Shown here: positions 11,296 to 22,974 of the stretch, one piece after another
Layout: the number at the start of each line of letters is the position of its first letter
Numbering within the stretch: the first letter of the stretch is position 1
Source of the DNA: Rhyacophila brunnea
Lineage: Eukaryota > Arthropoda > Insecta > Trichoptera > Rhyacophilidae
DNA length: 64,000 nucleotides
Assembly (NCBI GenBank): GCA_022495005.1
Contig: JAGYXB010000056.1
Coordinates: 1 to 64,000 of the forward strand
Direction: 5' to 3'
Translations under genes and position numbers: made by a program
Notes under the pieces: generated by a model
The model's database searches: none
What the model was told of the DNA's origin: nothing
Seen by the model: only the letters and a program-made list of their open reading frames with translations

Positions 11296-11854
11296 AAAAG
11301 AAAAGAACATGAAATAAGACCACAATACTTCATTTGATTACAATTATGACGGCGTCTCCAAGAATTCCTGTCGCTCGCAATTATTCTTGGTTCTTTCCAG
11401 ATCATGCCAGCATCCTGCAGTTCCGTCATATACAGACTGTGGATAGTATTTAGCGGCTTTCCAGGACGCCGGAATCATGTACGATTAAAGGAGAGCAGAA
11501 CAGGTTGACACTTTTTACGGCACCCGTAGTACGTGGCCGAGCTAGATTCAACGTCGCTTCTTACTTCGCACTATTAGCCCGGTCGCACATTGAAAATTGT
11601 CTCGACTGGGATATAGCCATAAATCAATGCTGGGCGCAATGTTGTAAAATATCGCATTCATGCTGTGTGCGGCTGTACATTCAATTAGTTTTATAAAACA
11701 AAATCACATCGACATATCGACACGAGTTTAAGTGTGCGACCCGGTAGGTATCCTCCACAACCATTTGTTCTCGAATCTCAGTCAGTATACGGTTGCTTTG
11801 CATGGTGCCATGACTCGTTACCGTAAAGCAGCACCGGCAAAAGTGCGTTAAACT
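11296..11854. other. No gene seen
   Basis: Moderately GC-richer than surroundings, with short ORFs on both strands (60-115 codons) that show no domain. No repeat match found in the window. Confidence 0.5.
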
Positions 11855-11862
11855 GTGAATTC

Positions 11863-12151
11863 CAGGGAACACAGAATTAATGGGAACTGAAATACCAGTC
11901 GGGTGTAGAGTAACAGGCAACCGATCTAGACGAATACGCCATTCTAAACTTTTCCTTCGTTCTGAAAACCGCTCTCGGTGTATGCACTGACGCTCATTAA
12001 GTATTGGATTATTTAAAGGTTGCAACATACACTATTGAACATCTATAATGTGTGTTTCATTTTTGTAGGACACTCACACATTCAAAACCCTGCTTCAAAA
12101 TGTAGTGTATTGGGGACCCTATCTAAATTCTATCTATTAATCTGTTCTGTG
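11863..12151 (-). mobile_element. Family A hAT-like element, copy 2
   Basis: A 289-bp copy with an exact 8-bp duplication GTGAATTC (11855-11862, 12152-12159). Ends CAGGGAACACAGAATTAATG and (complement) CACAGAACAGATTAATAGAT. Internal landmarks include GAAAACCGCTCTCGGTGTAT and GTAGGACACTCACACATTCA, shared with the copies at 3064, 16327 and 51039. Confidence 0.92.
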
Positions 12152-12159
12152 GTGAATTC

Positions 12160-12609
12160 CATATATTCAGTATCCCTTTGAATGTTGTTCCAGTCATTCC
12201 CATTCGGATATCCATAGCGATATGTTTGATATTATTGCTGTATATTTTTAGAGGACAAACGTAAGTTTTACTAAGCATACTACAACCATAGACAACAAAT
12301 AAAAACAGGATGCATTCACATATATGTGTTCGAAATAGTAGAAAATCACGCACGAATATGAAACGTGACTACCCATAACTTATTCGGAGGCCCAAAAATT
12401 CTGGCCCAACACCAACACTAAAGACTCAGGTGAGTGTTCTTAGTCCCAGAGGTATTTGAACGAATGTTCGAATATTGTATTATAAACATTTAGAGACAGG
12501 GGTGTAGTATTGCGGATATTGGCGTACCAATATAAATAATATTATATTAGAAACTTGTGCAGTTTCCAATACTCACATTTTAATAGGTTTATTGAATATC
12601 AATACATTA
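12160..12609. other. No gene seen
   Basis: No match recognised. Minus-strand ORF 12123-12353 (76 codons) overlaps the family A end and has no domain. Confidence 0.5.
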
Positions 12610-12617
12610 GATTAGAG

Positions 12618-13537
12618 CAGGGGTGGGCAAACTGCGGCCCGCCGGGTATTTTTTTGAGGCCCGCCATCATTAATTGTACTTCTGATTACGAATAACTTTT
12701 TTATAATTTTTTAAAAAATATTGACAATAGATTAAAATTTGAAGAATTTGTTGTTTCGTAAATGTATTATCTCTGTGCGTCTTCCTTACGTCTCGTCTCA
12801 CACTATGTAACCACTATTTTCTACGTTGAACATCGTGACACATTTAAATACTTTTAACTCCGCGTTGCAAGGAAAAAAAATATATGCCCATGTAAAAAGT
12901 TTGAATGGATTTCAATTAAAACTCTAGTTATTCCTTCGACAAAATAAATATCGAATAACAACGTCGACCACTTTCCAACTTTGAAGTTGCTGAATATATC
13001 AGAATATAAATTTGAAAAATATGGTAAAATTATTAAAACTCTGAATGACGATTTTTCACAAAGATTTGTTGACTTCCGAAAAATTGAGACAAGTTTAGCA
13101 ATAGTACGCGATCCATTTTCAATAGATATTGATAGTATACCGACAGAGCTATAACTTGATATTATTGATCTGCAGTGTAACACCGATTTAAGAGAATTGC
13201 ATCGTCGTGAAGAAATCTCCAAATTTTTCAATGCCCTTAATTCAGACAAATTCGACCAACCAAAAGATTATGCAAGTTTTCGATCATGAACCTCAATAAA
13301 AATTCTTTACGATCAAATATCTCCGATGCCTATTTACAAGCAGTTTTGAGAATATCAACTACAAAATTAACACCTGAATTTAAAAAAATGTTTCATTCTT
13401 CTCATATTTTTTTTTGTAATGTTTATTTTTCGTGATAATAAATAGTGTATATCTAAAAACGGTATTTTACTTGCGGCCCGCAGCTCATTTTGAATTCTTG
13501 AATTTGGCCCTCCATCAAAAAAGTTTGCCCCCCCCTG
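12618..13537 (+). mobile_element. hAT transposon relic (GTF2IRD2-like lineage)
   Basis: A 920-bp element with an exact 8-bp duplication GATTAGAG (12610-12617, 13538-13545). The left end CAGGGGTGGGCAAACTGCGG and the right end (complement CAGGGGGGGGCAAACTTTTT) are a widespread hAT terminus, followed by the usual GGCCCGCC motif. It contains a decayed transposase C-terminus on the plus strand. Confidence 0.95.
12960..13440 (+). pseudogene. hAT transposase remnant (GTF2IRD2-like)
   Basis: A plus-strand frame reads IIKTLNDDFSQRFVDFRKIE, then VRDPFSIDIDSIPTEL, a stop, LDIIDLQCNTDLRELHRREE, and further down LQAVLRISTTKLTPEFKK. This order (RFxDFR, PFxxDxxxxPxxLQxELxDLQCN, LRIST) is the C-terminal half of the hAT transposase domesticated in vertebrate GTF2IRD2-like proteins. 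Stops at about 13153 and 13289, and loss of the STYLCExxFS stretch, make it a pseudogene. The antisense ORF at 12854-13249 is a shadow. Confidence 0.82.
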
Positions 13538-13545
13538 GATTAGAG

Positions 13546-14157
13546 GATAAACCACGGAAGTCACGTTTGGACTTTTGTTCAGGAGAGTGATTTTGTGTAG
13601 GTTAAATGTTTGAAACTCTATAACTTTTTTAATAACTATAATAATTAGGGTATGTAAACGGTATTATTCATAATTATTTTTTTTGTTATGTAAATTTGTA
13701 TGGCTAGAAAGACCAAATCATTTAGAATTAATAAATTAATAGGCTTCCGTGTTTTATGTTCTAACACATAATGTAGAAGTACCACTAAGCAATAATACTT
13801 CACGTATAGATAATACACGGAAGTCCATATAGGTATATAATATTTTTATTTCCTGTGCATCATATTAATTATTAATAATTATTTTATTATAAATAGACAA
13901 AATATTTCAGTAAGTAGGTAGGTACATATGAAAAGGAATTATATATATTTTTTTAATTTACATAAGTACAACATTATTTTTAATTTATTATTGCTCTAGA
14001 ATATTATTAACAGTGGTTATTTTAAGGTACCTACATCCCATAATTCCACTACTTATGATTTACAATTTTACATAATATATTAGTCAGCCATTCTTGTTAT
14101 TATTGAAGGTTACATGTCAATTGTACGTATTACATTTCGCCGTGAGCTTTCTTATCG
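13546..14157. other. No gene seen
   Basis: Very AT-rich; no recognisable structure. Confidence 0.5.
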
Positions 14158-14160
14158 GAA

Positions 14161-14195
14161 AGAGATGACCGTATGTATATTATACGGTCATCTCT
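14161..14195. repeat. Perfect 14-bp-arm hairpin
   Basis: AGAGATGACCGTAT (14161-14174) and its exact complement (14182-14195) with a 7-base loop. The right arm resembles the ATACGGCCATCTG end of repeat family F, so it may be a foldback end of that family. Confidence 0.85.
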
Positions 14196-14222
14196 GTAGC
14201 ACCGAGATGAAAAAAATAATGT

Positions 14223-14281
14223 ACCTAACCTAACAAATAATCCAGTCTTTCGGCTATTTTCAAAATATGTCTGCCGCTGGT
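14223..14281. repeat. Solo end of the telomere-repeat palindrome family
   Basis: CCTAACCTAACAAATAATCC followed by AGT..TTCGGCTATTTTCAAAATATGT and CCGCTG is a diverged copy of one end of the 49686-49939 element. No opposite arm is present. Confidence 0.7.
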
Positions 14282-14637
14282 TACCTGTAAACCGACAAGA
14301 ACCGTGTTTTATTTAGACATGGATTTTATCTCAGTAATATACGAGCTACAGAGATTGGATGGTCTTTAATACATGACCATATGTGTCACTACATTTCAAA
14401 ATCAGCCAAGTCCACCTTTAGGTATTTTTGACTTTTTTGTGAATTGCTGAAGAACTACTGCTTTATAACATTTCTGCATTATCAAAATGTTGAACTTATT
14501 AATTTTAAATATTCTATGCTTACTCGAAATAATATAAACTTTCACTCTTGTGACTGTGTATTTGAGAAAACAAAAAGCTGTTTTTCTCCTATTCATCTAT
14601 TATGGACATGGCTGATTTTGAAATCTAGCGACACATA

Positions 14638-14715
14638 TATTTCCGATACAACATTTCACGGTGAAGTATGATACGGCAAACTGCATACGTACAAATTTAC
14701 AGACACGAGTATTGA
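14638..14715 (+). repeat. Repeat family F, copy 2
   Basis: Contains TTTCCGATACAACATTTCAC, GTGAAGTATGATACGGCAAA and CTGCATACGTACAAATTTAC. Counterparts at 28977-29050, 39208-39285 and, more diverged, 5790-5860. All are in the same orientation. It abuts the LINE relic that follows. Confidence 0.75.
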
Positions 14716-14905
14716 TATATTGTCTCCCTGATAACTATCTTAGAAATTAGCTCTTATTTTTTTGTTCTTCCAATATGCAGAACTAACATAAAATAACTGC
14801 GTTCAATAAAATCGCTTCGGATATTAACTTGCATGAGGGTGACTTTAGGTGGGCGTTGTTTTATATATATTTTTAAATCTCACTCGGTGTACTTCCAAGT
14901 ATATT
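14716..14905 (+). pseudogene. CR1/Jockey-like LINE 3' ORF relic, copy 1
   Basis: Aligns by eye with 60415-60640: SLPDNYLRN against CFPDNYLRNRDHQLF, then NKIASDINLHEGDFRWALFY against NEIASGVDIFHLRENEFRWILFY, then LGVLP. These are the last residues of a non-LTR retrotransposon reverse-transcriptase ORF. Stops and a shortened middle show it is dead. Confidence 0.7.
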
Positions 14906-14909
14906 TTTA

Positions 14910-16100
14910 CTCTTCTATAACCATGTATTTTCCTAAGATACTTATTATATATTATATTAACATTCCATGTAGAGTGAAAGCCCTGAAATTATTTGACATT
15001 GTCACAAGATGTAAAATAAATAGATTTTAATTTGAGTCATTTAGAACTTCTTTAAAAAATATGCATATTTATTTTAAAAAAATCATAGAAAACAATTATA
15101 CAGAATTCTTTTTAATCCCGAGAGTCTAGTACAAATTATGTATATCTATAATTACAATCCATGCAGAAATTTCGTAAAATAAACTATGGATTTTCGGGTG
15201 TTATTTGGAATTCCGTTGTGACCATCTAAGGAGACTTAAAGTGTGTTTGAGTGTCTGAAGATGTTGAAAATTATGCTTGTTTAATAAAAAAAATACATTA
15301 TTAGTTACCATTAAATACAGTTTGGAGAAATTGCGACATTGCGATATTAGCGCAATCGCCACGCCTCAAATTATAGTTATATCTTTAAATCCTATGTGTT
15401 ATTCATTGCATAGAAAATGGTTTTTTTGTGAATTCTACAATAGCTGAGTTATTTATCTTAACACTAGTTTCGGGCTGTAAAACTATCTTCATAAGATGGT
15501 TTTATATACCTACACAGCTGTCAACATAAAATGTTTAAAAAAACAATTATAAAAAGCTCTTACCTACAACGTAAACGCTGGTTGAATTAATTGATAATTG
15601 TGTTTTATTATGTTTAAAGTATTTGCTTTCAAATATCAGTCACCCTGTATAAGTTACCCTGTTTATTTATCCCTTAAACTATAAAGTAGTCGTACTTATA
15701 TTCTGTAAATAATATTACTTGAATCAACCCCATATCGCCTGCGTTCCTTTTGTTTATTCACGGATGTTCATGTTCTTGACGTTTTTCAGCCCGAGTTCGT
15801 CAGGGTTGATTTTAGGATAGATATAAAAACCTTTGAGCAAATCTGTATAAGAATATTATATAAATAATATGTAGTTTATACTTAATAGAAATAAAACTAT
15901 CATAATAAAACAAATACACGATACAATATTATATAATATTACGATAACATTCAAAATTATTGTTACTGATAATACCTCAGTGGTGAAGACACGATTCTAG
16001 CAATGAAATATACAATATAAGCGTGAAGTTCGATAGTTTTGACAGAAAACATGTCGTAGTTAGAGCGACGCCGAGCGAAAGAAAACGATGCAATAGGCAT
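14910..16100. other. No gene seen
   Basis: AT-rich with no ORF of interest and no repeat match recognised. Confidence 0.5.
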
Positions 16101-16189
16101 CATGTAAGAGCAGTCGGAAATAATAATGATAAATAATTTAAAATGTAATTCTATGTAATTCGTGTGCAGTGGAAGAAATCGCAATCTGC

Positions 16190-16870
16190 ACTAATCTAAC
16201 TAAAACACCAATCTGCATCTGTGCAAATGACGCGAGCCGAACGAAATATAAGTTGTCATAAAAATTAAACATGCGTCCTTTTAATGTTATGTGTATTATT
16301 ATAGTCGTAATAATAATAGTATATTCCACAGAACAGATAATAAATAGAATATCAATAGGCTATATTCAATACGCCGCATGTTGATGCAGGCTTTTGAATG
16401 TGTGAGTGTCCTACGAAAATGAAGCACGCACTATACACGTCCAATGGTGTGTGTAATACACCAACATTAAATGAGCGTAAATGCATAAACCGAGAGCAGT
16501 TTTCAGTATTCGACGTAAAACGTATTCTTGACACGTGTGTAAGTTTAGCACGGATTCTTCCTTACTCGAGTCGGTTACCTGCTATCGCCTTAACCGTTAT
16601 GTATTTCAGTTGCCATTATTTCTGAGTTCTCTGATTTACAAGTTTTCTTTTTCAAGTACATGCAGAACGTTTTTAGTCATCTTTACACGATTTAAGAATA
16701 TATTCCTCCAACGCCATCACAAAACAAATTGACGTGCTCACAAGTCGACTATCGCTCTCCGGCTGGCATCGCGGCCGAAATTACGTCCCACATACTGTTG
16801 AAAATTATTTACCGTTTCACTTATGTACGCTCTTAAGTTGTTCCACTATAAGTTATTATGTAACGTTTAC
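16190..16870 (+). repeat. Dispersed repeat R2 copy 1, split by family A
   Basis: 16190-16326 and 16634-16870 together match 61075-61380. Shared landmarks are GTTGTCATAAAAATTAAACA, AGTCATCTTTACACGATTTA, CGCCATCACAAAACAAATTG and ACTGTTGAAAATTATTTACC. The family A element at 16327-16633 interrupts it. Element class not identified. Confidence 0.82.
16327..16633 (+). mobile_element. Family A hAT-like element, copy 3
   Basis: A 307-bp copy beginning CACAGAACAGATAATAAATA and ending in the complement of CAGAGAACTCAGAAATAATG. The repeat at 61 kb gives the uninterrupted site (ATATATTC then ATTGACATG at about 61181-61197). Unlike the copies at 3064 and 11863, no duplication is visible: GTATATTC is on the left and ATTTACAA on the right, and the empty site has only one GTATATTC-like word. 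Confidence 0.9.
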
Positions 16871-16974
16871 GATAACTCATTAAAATAATAATTTAAATAC
16901 GAAAAAAATATAAACGTAATATGTACCTACCTACTAGGCTGAATAAGCGCGAATTGATTTATATCTGTAATAGG

Positions 16975-17185
16975 GCCTGTATACGTGCATGGATTTACTT
17001 GCACCAATAGTGTGTATTTTAAACTATCGTGATAATAACTGTTTACACGCAAAGTGGCGACTGTCTCGCCAATCTCATTCTTCAAGAGTAAGCAAGCGGT
17101 AAGTAAAAGTATGCTACTATTTGACAGGTCGTGAAAATCGCGTACTCTTTTTATGGCCGCGATAATGCGCAGAACATGTGTCGCA
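16975..17185. repeat. Rearranged repeat related to 53672-53990
   Basis: 16983-17001 (ACGTGCATGGATTTACTTGC) matches 53684-53702 directly, while 17090-17180 (AGTAAGCAAGCGG, CTATTTGACAGGTCGTGAAA, TATGGCCGCGATAAT) matches 53710-53990 in reverse complement. The pieces are in a different order and orientation in the two places. Confidence 0.6.
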
Positions 17186-17593
17186 GATAATGCGACATAC
17201 CCAATATGATGATAAATAAGTCCTAAGTGTCCGGTACTAAATATTGGCCGGATAAATTCTATAATTATTTGTATGAAAGGATATTTTAAATTTTTTTAAG
17301 AATCCAAGAAATTATTAATTGAGTAAGCATTTACTTGGTAGAATTCTATTTTACAAAAAATAATATAAACAATATTAAATTTTACAGGTTTTTAAAAAAG
17401 GGTTTGTCGATAGCTATTTCGGTTGTAACACCATTATCAAGACTATTCAGATAGGCTGTTTGCCTTTGCTTAAATACTATACGTATATATAGAGACAGAA
17501 TACATTTTCTTTCAAGAAATATTAAAACTATTTTCTTTGATATTGTACCGGAGTTGTGATTTTGTACGAATAAAACAAATAATGTCACTTTCC
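17185..17593. other. No gene seen
   Basis: AT-rich; no match recognised. Confidence 0.5.
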
Positions 17594-17597
17594 AATT

Positions 17598-18009
17598 CGA
17601 CCGTGTTTAGGAAAAAGGGCGTAACCCTCACAGAACAAATTTTACAGGAGGGGCAAAAAACGTTTTTTGAATGATTTTTTATTTAATTGGATGAATGATT
17701 TAATATTTTTTTAAAAAATAGGCACAGACATTGGGTGCATGATGATTGATGATTTGGTGTAATATATTTTCGATCTAATAATAATTAAGGAAGTTATTTT
17801 AGAAAATTCATTAAAATTGAGGGTAAATACTTTTTCTTAAATTAAAACTTAATTAAAGCTCAATTAAAACCTGAATTTAGATAATAATTCGGCATTTGCG
17901 GCTTATTTCCTTTTTACAGAATGTGTATTTAGTTGTATAAATTGTTAATATCTAATAAAAGCACTTTTCGAAAAATCGAGGGTTACGCCCTTTTTCCTAA
18001 ACACAGTCG
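17598..18009. mobile_element. MITE with ~34-bp inverted repeats
   Basis: CGACCGTGTTTAGGAAAAAG continuing GGCGTAACCCTC on the left is answered at 17977-18009 by the complement with one change (CGACTGTGTTT). AATT lies outside each end (17594-17597, 18010-18013) and could be a 4-bp target duplication or part of the palindrome. The interior is AT-rich and non-coding. Superfamily not assigned. Confidence 0.85.
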
Positions 18010-18013
18010 AATT

Positions 18014-18734
18014 ATTATTATCAATATTATACAAAATCTGTTAGTAAAAAATTTCGATACATAATAATTACATTGTAACTTGGTATAAACACGCAAAATT
18101 CAATACAGTCTCATATATTTTAAAAATGCTACATTCACGTCGACGATATTCCCAAAAGAAATATGCAATATGCCCACCCACCCAATACAGCCCTGGGGGC
18201 AAACAAACACACTATTTTTTCAATTCAACAGTTTTCTGCATATTGATAAGCGGCCGGGTGGTTTTTTTTGCCCCGGGAGCAGTTTTTCGGGTTTTTAACC
18301 CTCCGCAGAAGTGAGAAGGACCAAAATTCGATTTACATTTTTGTGAGTTTCAAAAGCCGCCCGTGCACCAGCTCGCGCTTGACATGCCCCAGGTACATTC
18401 GGCTCTCCTAATGGCCGGAATTTCCCATGGACCATTTTACGCGGATAAAAAAATTATGTAAAAATTTTCCGACAAATTCTGTCCATAAAATTCCTATATG
18501 CGGATCCTATAGATTTAAAGATTCAATTCTCTAGGAATTTATTAAAATACCTCATGCCTTAGAAGACCTTTGATGGTCTTGCGAAGTTCAAAGATTTAAC
18601 CAGGGAACGATCTACTGCTAGAATAAAATTAAGGATTCACGTAAAAATGTCGTTTGGCAAACATTATTGGCCGTAGACCAAAAACAAAGCTTAAATTCCA
18701 ACATTTTTTCCCATTTTTATAAATATATACATAC

Positions 18735-18766
<32 letters not shown>

Positions 18767-18780
18767 CATACACATAATAT
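18014..18780. other. No gene seen
   Basis: A GC-richer segment at 18170-18320 contains CCCTGGGGGCAAACAAACAC and TTTTTTTTGCCCCGGG, which look loosely like inverted ends, but the match is too weak to call. An alternating (TA)n microsatellite lies at about 18738-18766. Confidence 0.5.
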
Positions 18781-18784
18781 AAAT

Positions 18785-18890
18785 AAAAAGGATTTTTAGT
18801 TATACACATTTATATTTTGATAAAAATCGATGTTTTTTAAAATAAATATAAAAAATATTAAAACGATGAATTAGTCAAAAATCTACATGA
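18785..18890 (-). repeat. Inverted match to 32470-32570
   Basis: About 105 bp including GATAAAAATCGATGTTTTTT and AAAACGATGAATTAGTCAAA is present as its reverse complement at 32470-32570. Class unknown. Confidence 0.75.
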
Positions 18891-18894
18891 GATG

Positions 18895-19956
18895 TCTTTA
18901 ATGTCAGGCTGCTAATATGTATAGGTACACATTTAATCTGTAGATGTTTTTGTTTATTGCAAAATTGATACATAATCCATAATTATGGTCGGTCATAACA
19001 AAATAATATTTCTACATTATTTTTTTTCAACACAAGAAGTTCAGTATTATAATTTTATTATTTAGTTTAAGTTTTAAGTATTTACTGAATAAAATAATTA
19101 GGTATTATTTGTGCCACCAAAAACCTTACACGTATCATATGTTGCCTACCACTGCTTTATAACCTATCACCTTCGTTAGACCGAAGTTTTGTTTCAATAT
19201 ACGTATGAAAAAAATAACAATATGTTATAATTATTATTAGATTGGATACAATTACAGCACTTGAACAAATAATAAAGGCCGAAAAGTTTTACGTCTTGCT
19301 TTGAAAATAATTTATATGGCTTATTTTATACACAATAATTTACAATTATTATGAGTTAGCTGCTAGATACTTTAGTTCTTGAATTATTTTTTCTCTTTGG
19401 TGTTAAATAAGAAATCTTGATTTTCCTGAGGTCGGAAGGGTATCTCTAATTAATATCAAGGTAAAAAACACTTAAGCACAAAAGTTTTGTTCTAATGAAA
19501 GCTTCCGCCGAACTTTAAGTGCACTTAATGTGCGAGTAAATTTAAAGCTTGGATAGGCTTTAATTAAATCTACGGGATCAAGATAAAAATGTTAATAAAT
19601 TGGAACATAAAAATAAACCGCTTTCGGGGGAAATTCCCGCGAGTGTATTAATTTTACTGAACGGATTTTTCACATTACCTACCCAAGATAACGGATGTAA
19701 ATTAGCATGGATAATAAGGCACCGTGCGAATAAAAATAAATGTCAAAATGATGGTTTTATCCGACATTTTTTAAAGCAAACCATTTAATTTTCATCGCAG
19801 CGATAAATGGAGAATGTATCTCATGGAATTTTAATTCAGGGTAGCCATTATTTGAATATCGTGTCTTTAAATTCCTAAATAAAATTCCAGGTAAAAATAA
19901 AATACAGAATATCAGAGTCAGAATATCCGAAGACATAATATTATTACATATACATA
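18895..19956. other. No gene seen
   Basis: AT-rich; short ORF 19600-19788 has no recognisable domain. Confidence 0.5.
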
Positions 19957-19964
19957 TTATATAT

Positions 19965-21078
19965 CAGTGATGAAGGGCGACTTTTGGAAAGAGGTAGGCT
20001 GTGGAGATCTGAGAAAAAAATCACACCTGTCAGCAATTTTCCCTGTAAGGGGTGCGCGTGTCCGCACACATGTTTTCATCCCCCACACAGTCCTCACACA
20101 AAAATAAAAACGTTCTGTAAGTTTGGTATTTAAAATATTTTATCGACGAATACTTTTTTTTATTTATTTCCTATTTTTTATTTACTTCAAAAATTATCAT
20201 TGTTAGTGTTATTATTTTATAAAATCACTGACATTAATAAATACCTAGGTATTGTATTTGTGTTTTGGGGGGGGGGGGGTGTCACCTGTTAGTGATGAGC
20301 CATCACCGCACCGGGTGATGGCTCATCACTAACAGGTGACATCAACCCTACTTACGCCACTGCTCAGATGAGTTGATGATCCGCACACACAATAGAAAAA
20401 TTAGAGGGAACGTTGCTTGTCAGGTATACTTACGAGAAATAAGAAGATAATACGATATTACTACCAATGAATATATACGTACAGACTAATGACAAAGACA
20501 CACTAATTATTCAATGAAATTTCAAAAAGTCACTGACGACATAAAATTGAGCGATGACTTTACATTAGGTAGTTTTCAAAACTTTATTCACAACAAAAAT
20601 CATTACACAAAATTTCTTTTTATTTTTAAAATTAATATATTTTTCATAATACCTATGCGATTAAATGCCATAGAAATATATTTTTTTTAATTATCTAATT
20701 ATTAATTATTTTGGAGAAAGTGCAGTCATGACAACAATATTGTGCGCGATGGATTTAGGCTCTGCGATAGGAGTCTACCTTATTCCATACAATTTGATAG
20801 ACTGACTGAGATTAAGTGATGTAAAGTCCATATGAAAAAATATCACAATTCCTTCACACATAACGCGCTATGGTATATTCCTTTGCAGATTGTTTTGTAA
20901 TCTGTATAACACATTCATACATATACAACATCTATCGTTGGCAAATTAAATTATTTTTATAGAATATGAAATAATCAAGTAAGAATTATATAAAAAATAT
21001 CTCAATATGCAATTAAAAAATATTTTTCTTAAGAAGATAGACTTTAAATAATCGCTTAATATGGAGTTGTCGCCACTG
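19965..21078. mobile_element. Family D hAT-like MITE, copy 1
   Basis: Begins CAGTGATGAAGGGCGACTTT and ends in the complement of CAGTGGCGACAACTCCATAT, with 7 of 8 flanking bases matching (TTATATAT / ATATATAT), although the site is low complexity. The copy at 54619-55522 shares both ends and the segments GAAAGAGGTAGGCTGTG, GAAATAAGAAGATAAT and CTTAAGAAGATAGACTTTAA. This copy has about 390 extra bases at about 20000-20395 absent from the other, containing the hairpin described next. Non-coding. Confidence 0.8.
20281..20340. repeat. Perfect hairpin with 27-bp arms
   Basis: The left arm starts GTCACCTGTTAGTGATGAGC at 20281 and runs to 20307. The exact complement occupies 20314-20340, with a 6-base loop GCACCG. 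It directly follows a run of about 13 G (to 20279). It is absent from the family D copy at 54.6 kb. Confidence 0.95.
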
Positions 21079-21517
21079 ATATATATACACAACTTATGAA
21101 AAGTGTTTCCTAAGTACTTTTTAAATAATATTCGGTAAATCGCATTCGGACCAGGGTAACCAGTGGGTACCACGGACAATATTATGAGGAAGTGTGGTTA
21201 CTACGATTTTCTTAGCTAAACAAACTGCGAACGTGGAGCTGACACAACCGAGAAAACTGAGAGAAAATTTCATCAACTTGGTGAATGGATGATGATGATA
21301 TTTAAAAGCATTATACCTATACATTTAACAAAATATGTTTAAAAAAAAAAAAAACTTTTATAGAGATGTAGACTGAATGTATGAAATTGAGACAATGAAA
21401 GTATCTACATCTACTGCTGAAGTTCGTTATAAGTGACTTCGTATTGCAAGTTCATTTGAATATAACTTCACATTTATCTTCTACTACGACATATAGTAGA
21501 ATAAATGTAAATTCCCC

Positions 21518-22165
21518 ATCAACAAAGGTGTCCGGCAAGGTGATACAATTTCACCTAAACTATTCACCGCTACTCTTGAGGACTTATTAAGGAAACTTGA
21601 TTGGGAGGAAAAAGGTGTTCCAATTAATGGGGAGCAGCACCTCAGTCACCTGCGCTTTGCAGATGATATTGTTATATTCTCACAAGACCTGAAGGGCCTC
21701 CAAGGTAGAATGCAATAACTCGCGGATGTCAGTCAAACGGTCGGCTTAAAGATAAATGTCTCAAAGACAAAAGTGATGAGGAACTGTTTTTCGGATCCTG
21801 CGATTATCTGTATTAATGGCACCCAACTCGAGCAAGTCAGCAGCTAGGTCTATCTCGGACAGCAGGTGCCCATAGACGGAAGCATGCACGATGAAATTGT
21901 TCGAAGAACAAAGCTGGGATGGAGTGCTTTCGGACGTCTGAATAGTATCTTCAAGAGTGACCTACCATTATGTCTTAAGCGAAAGGTGTTCATCCAATGC
22001 GTGCTACCAGTGCTCACGTATGGCTGCGAGACGTGGACCCTCAACACGAGAGATGTCCAAAAGCTAAGAGTCGCACAGCGAGGCATGGAGAGGTGTATGA
22101 TGGGCATCACGCGAAAAGACCGTAAAAGAAACGAATGAGTTAGGAAGCAGACAGGTACGCGATGT
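21518..22165 (+). pseudogene. RTE-type LINE, reverse-transcriptase palm and C-terminal relic
   Basis: The plus-strand frame reads INKGVRQGDTISPKLFTATL, the polymerase box HLRFADDIVIFSQDL (FADD catalytic motif, palm domain), then KINVSKTKVM, VYLGQQVPIDGSMHDEIVRR, a VLPVLTYGCETWTL segment and AQRGMERCMMGITRKDRKR. In-frame stops fall at about 21717 (after GRMQ) and 21844, and the frame ends at 22138. The copy lacks the endonuclease and N-terminal reverse-transcriptase region, and stops short of the WRWAGH tail preserved at 4.1 kb, so it is truncated at both ends. It cannot make active enzyme. Short ORFs on the opposite strand are shadows. Confidence 0.92.
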
Positions 22166-22169
22166 AATA

Positions 22170-22966
22170 TCGTCAAAATTATACAGACAGCTAAAAGTAA
22201 CACATTGAATATTATCATGAAGAACACGTATAGATACAACAATAAGAAATGCATAAGTAGGTTATTTAAATAGAGCAACAGAATTCAGACCAGAGCGCTG
22301 TCCGCCATTTTGTTTTTGGGATTGCCAATATAAAAAAAAAATAATTAACTTGTTACCAATACGACCACACGTATAATCGTTCGATTTGAAAATACTTAAA
22401 TATTCCTAATACAAAACCCTTATACCTACCTATCTAGAGTCCAAATTATTTGGGAATAACATGTTTTTGAATAGTTAACCATAATGAAGGGATGACAAGG
22501 ACAACGTCACATGCTTTAAAATAGCACATAAATAACTTTTTGGGGTCAAATAAAACACGTTTTCAGAAGTAAAAGGATTCTACAATCGGACGTTTTGTCT
22601 CTCTATCTGAAAGGAGAGTTAAATTATTGTGGTATTATAATATAATTAGGATCGGTTTGGGACGATAAAGACCCCACAATATCATTCGAGATTTTATCAT
22701 CATAAGGATTTATGATTTTGGGAAACTGGCGGCGCCAATGTGAAGATCTGTAACGAAATAATGCTACACAAGGGATGTAATCTTCAATCTGTCTATCAAT
22801 ACAGTTTTAGATTAATTATAGTAATTAATTGGAAAATCGTTTACAGGGTATAATTTCGTTAACCACGTGACTACTTATGTGTAAAAAACGATTCCAATAT
22901 TATATACCTACTTAACTGCTATGTATAAAAAGTAATAAGCGTTTACATTATGTACACATATATTGG
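22170..22966. other. No gene seen
   Basis: No recognisable structure. Confidence 0.5.
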
Positions 22967-22974
22967 ATTACATA

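Noticed and set aside
12854..13249. 131-codon minus-strand ORF
   Set aside because: It is antisense to the hAT transposase relic, whose plus-strand frame shows clear family motifs.
18170..18320. MITE with CCCTGGGGGCAAACAAAC ends
   Set aside because: The inverted match is short and gapped, and no target duplication is visible.
21850..22278. 142-codon minus-strand ORF
   Set aside because: Antisense to the RTE reverse-transcriptase relic.
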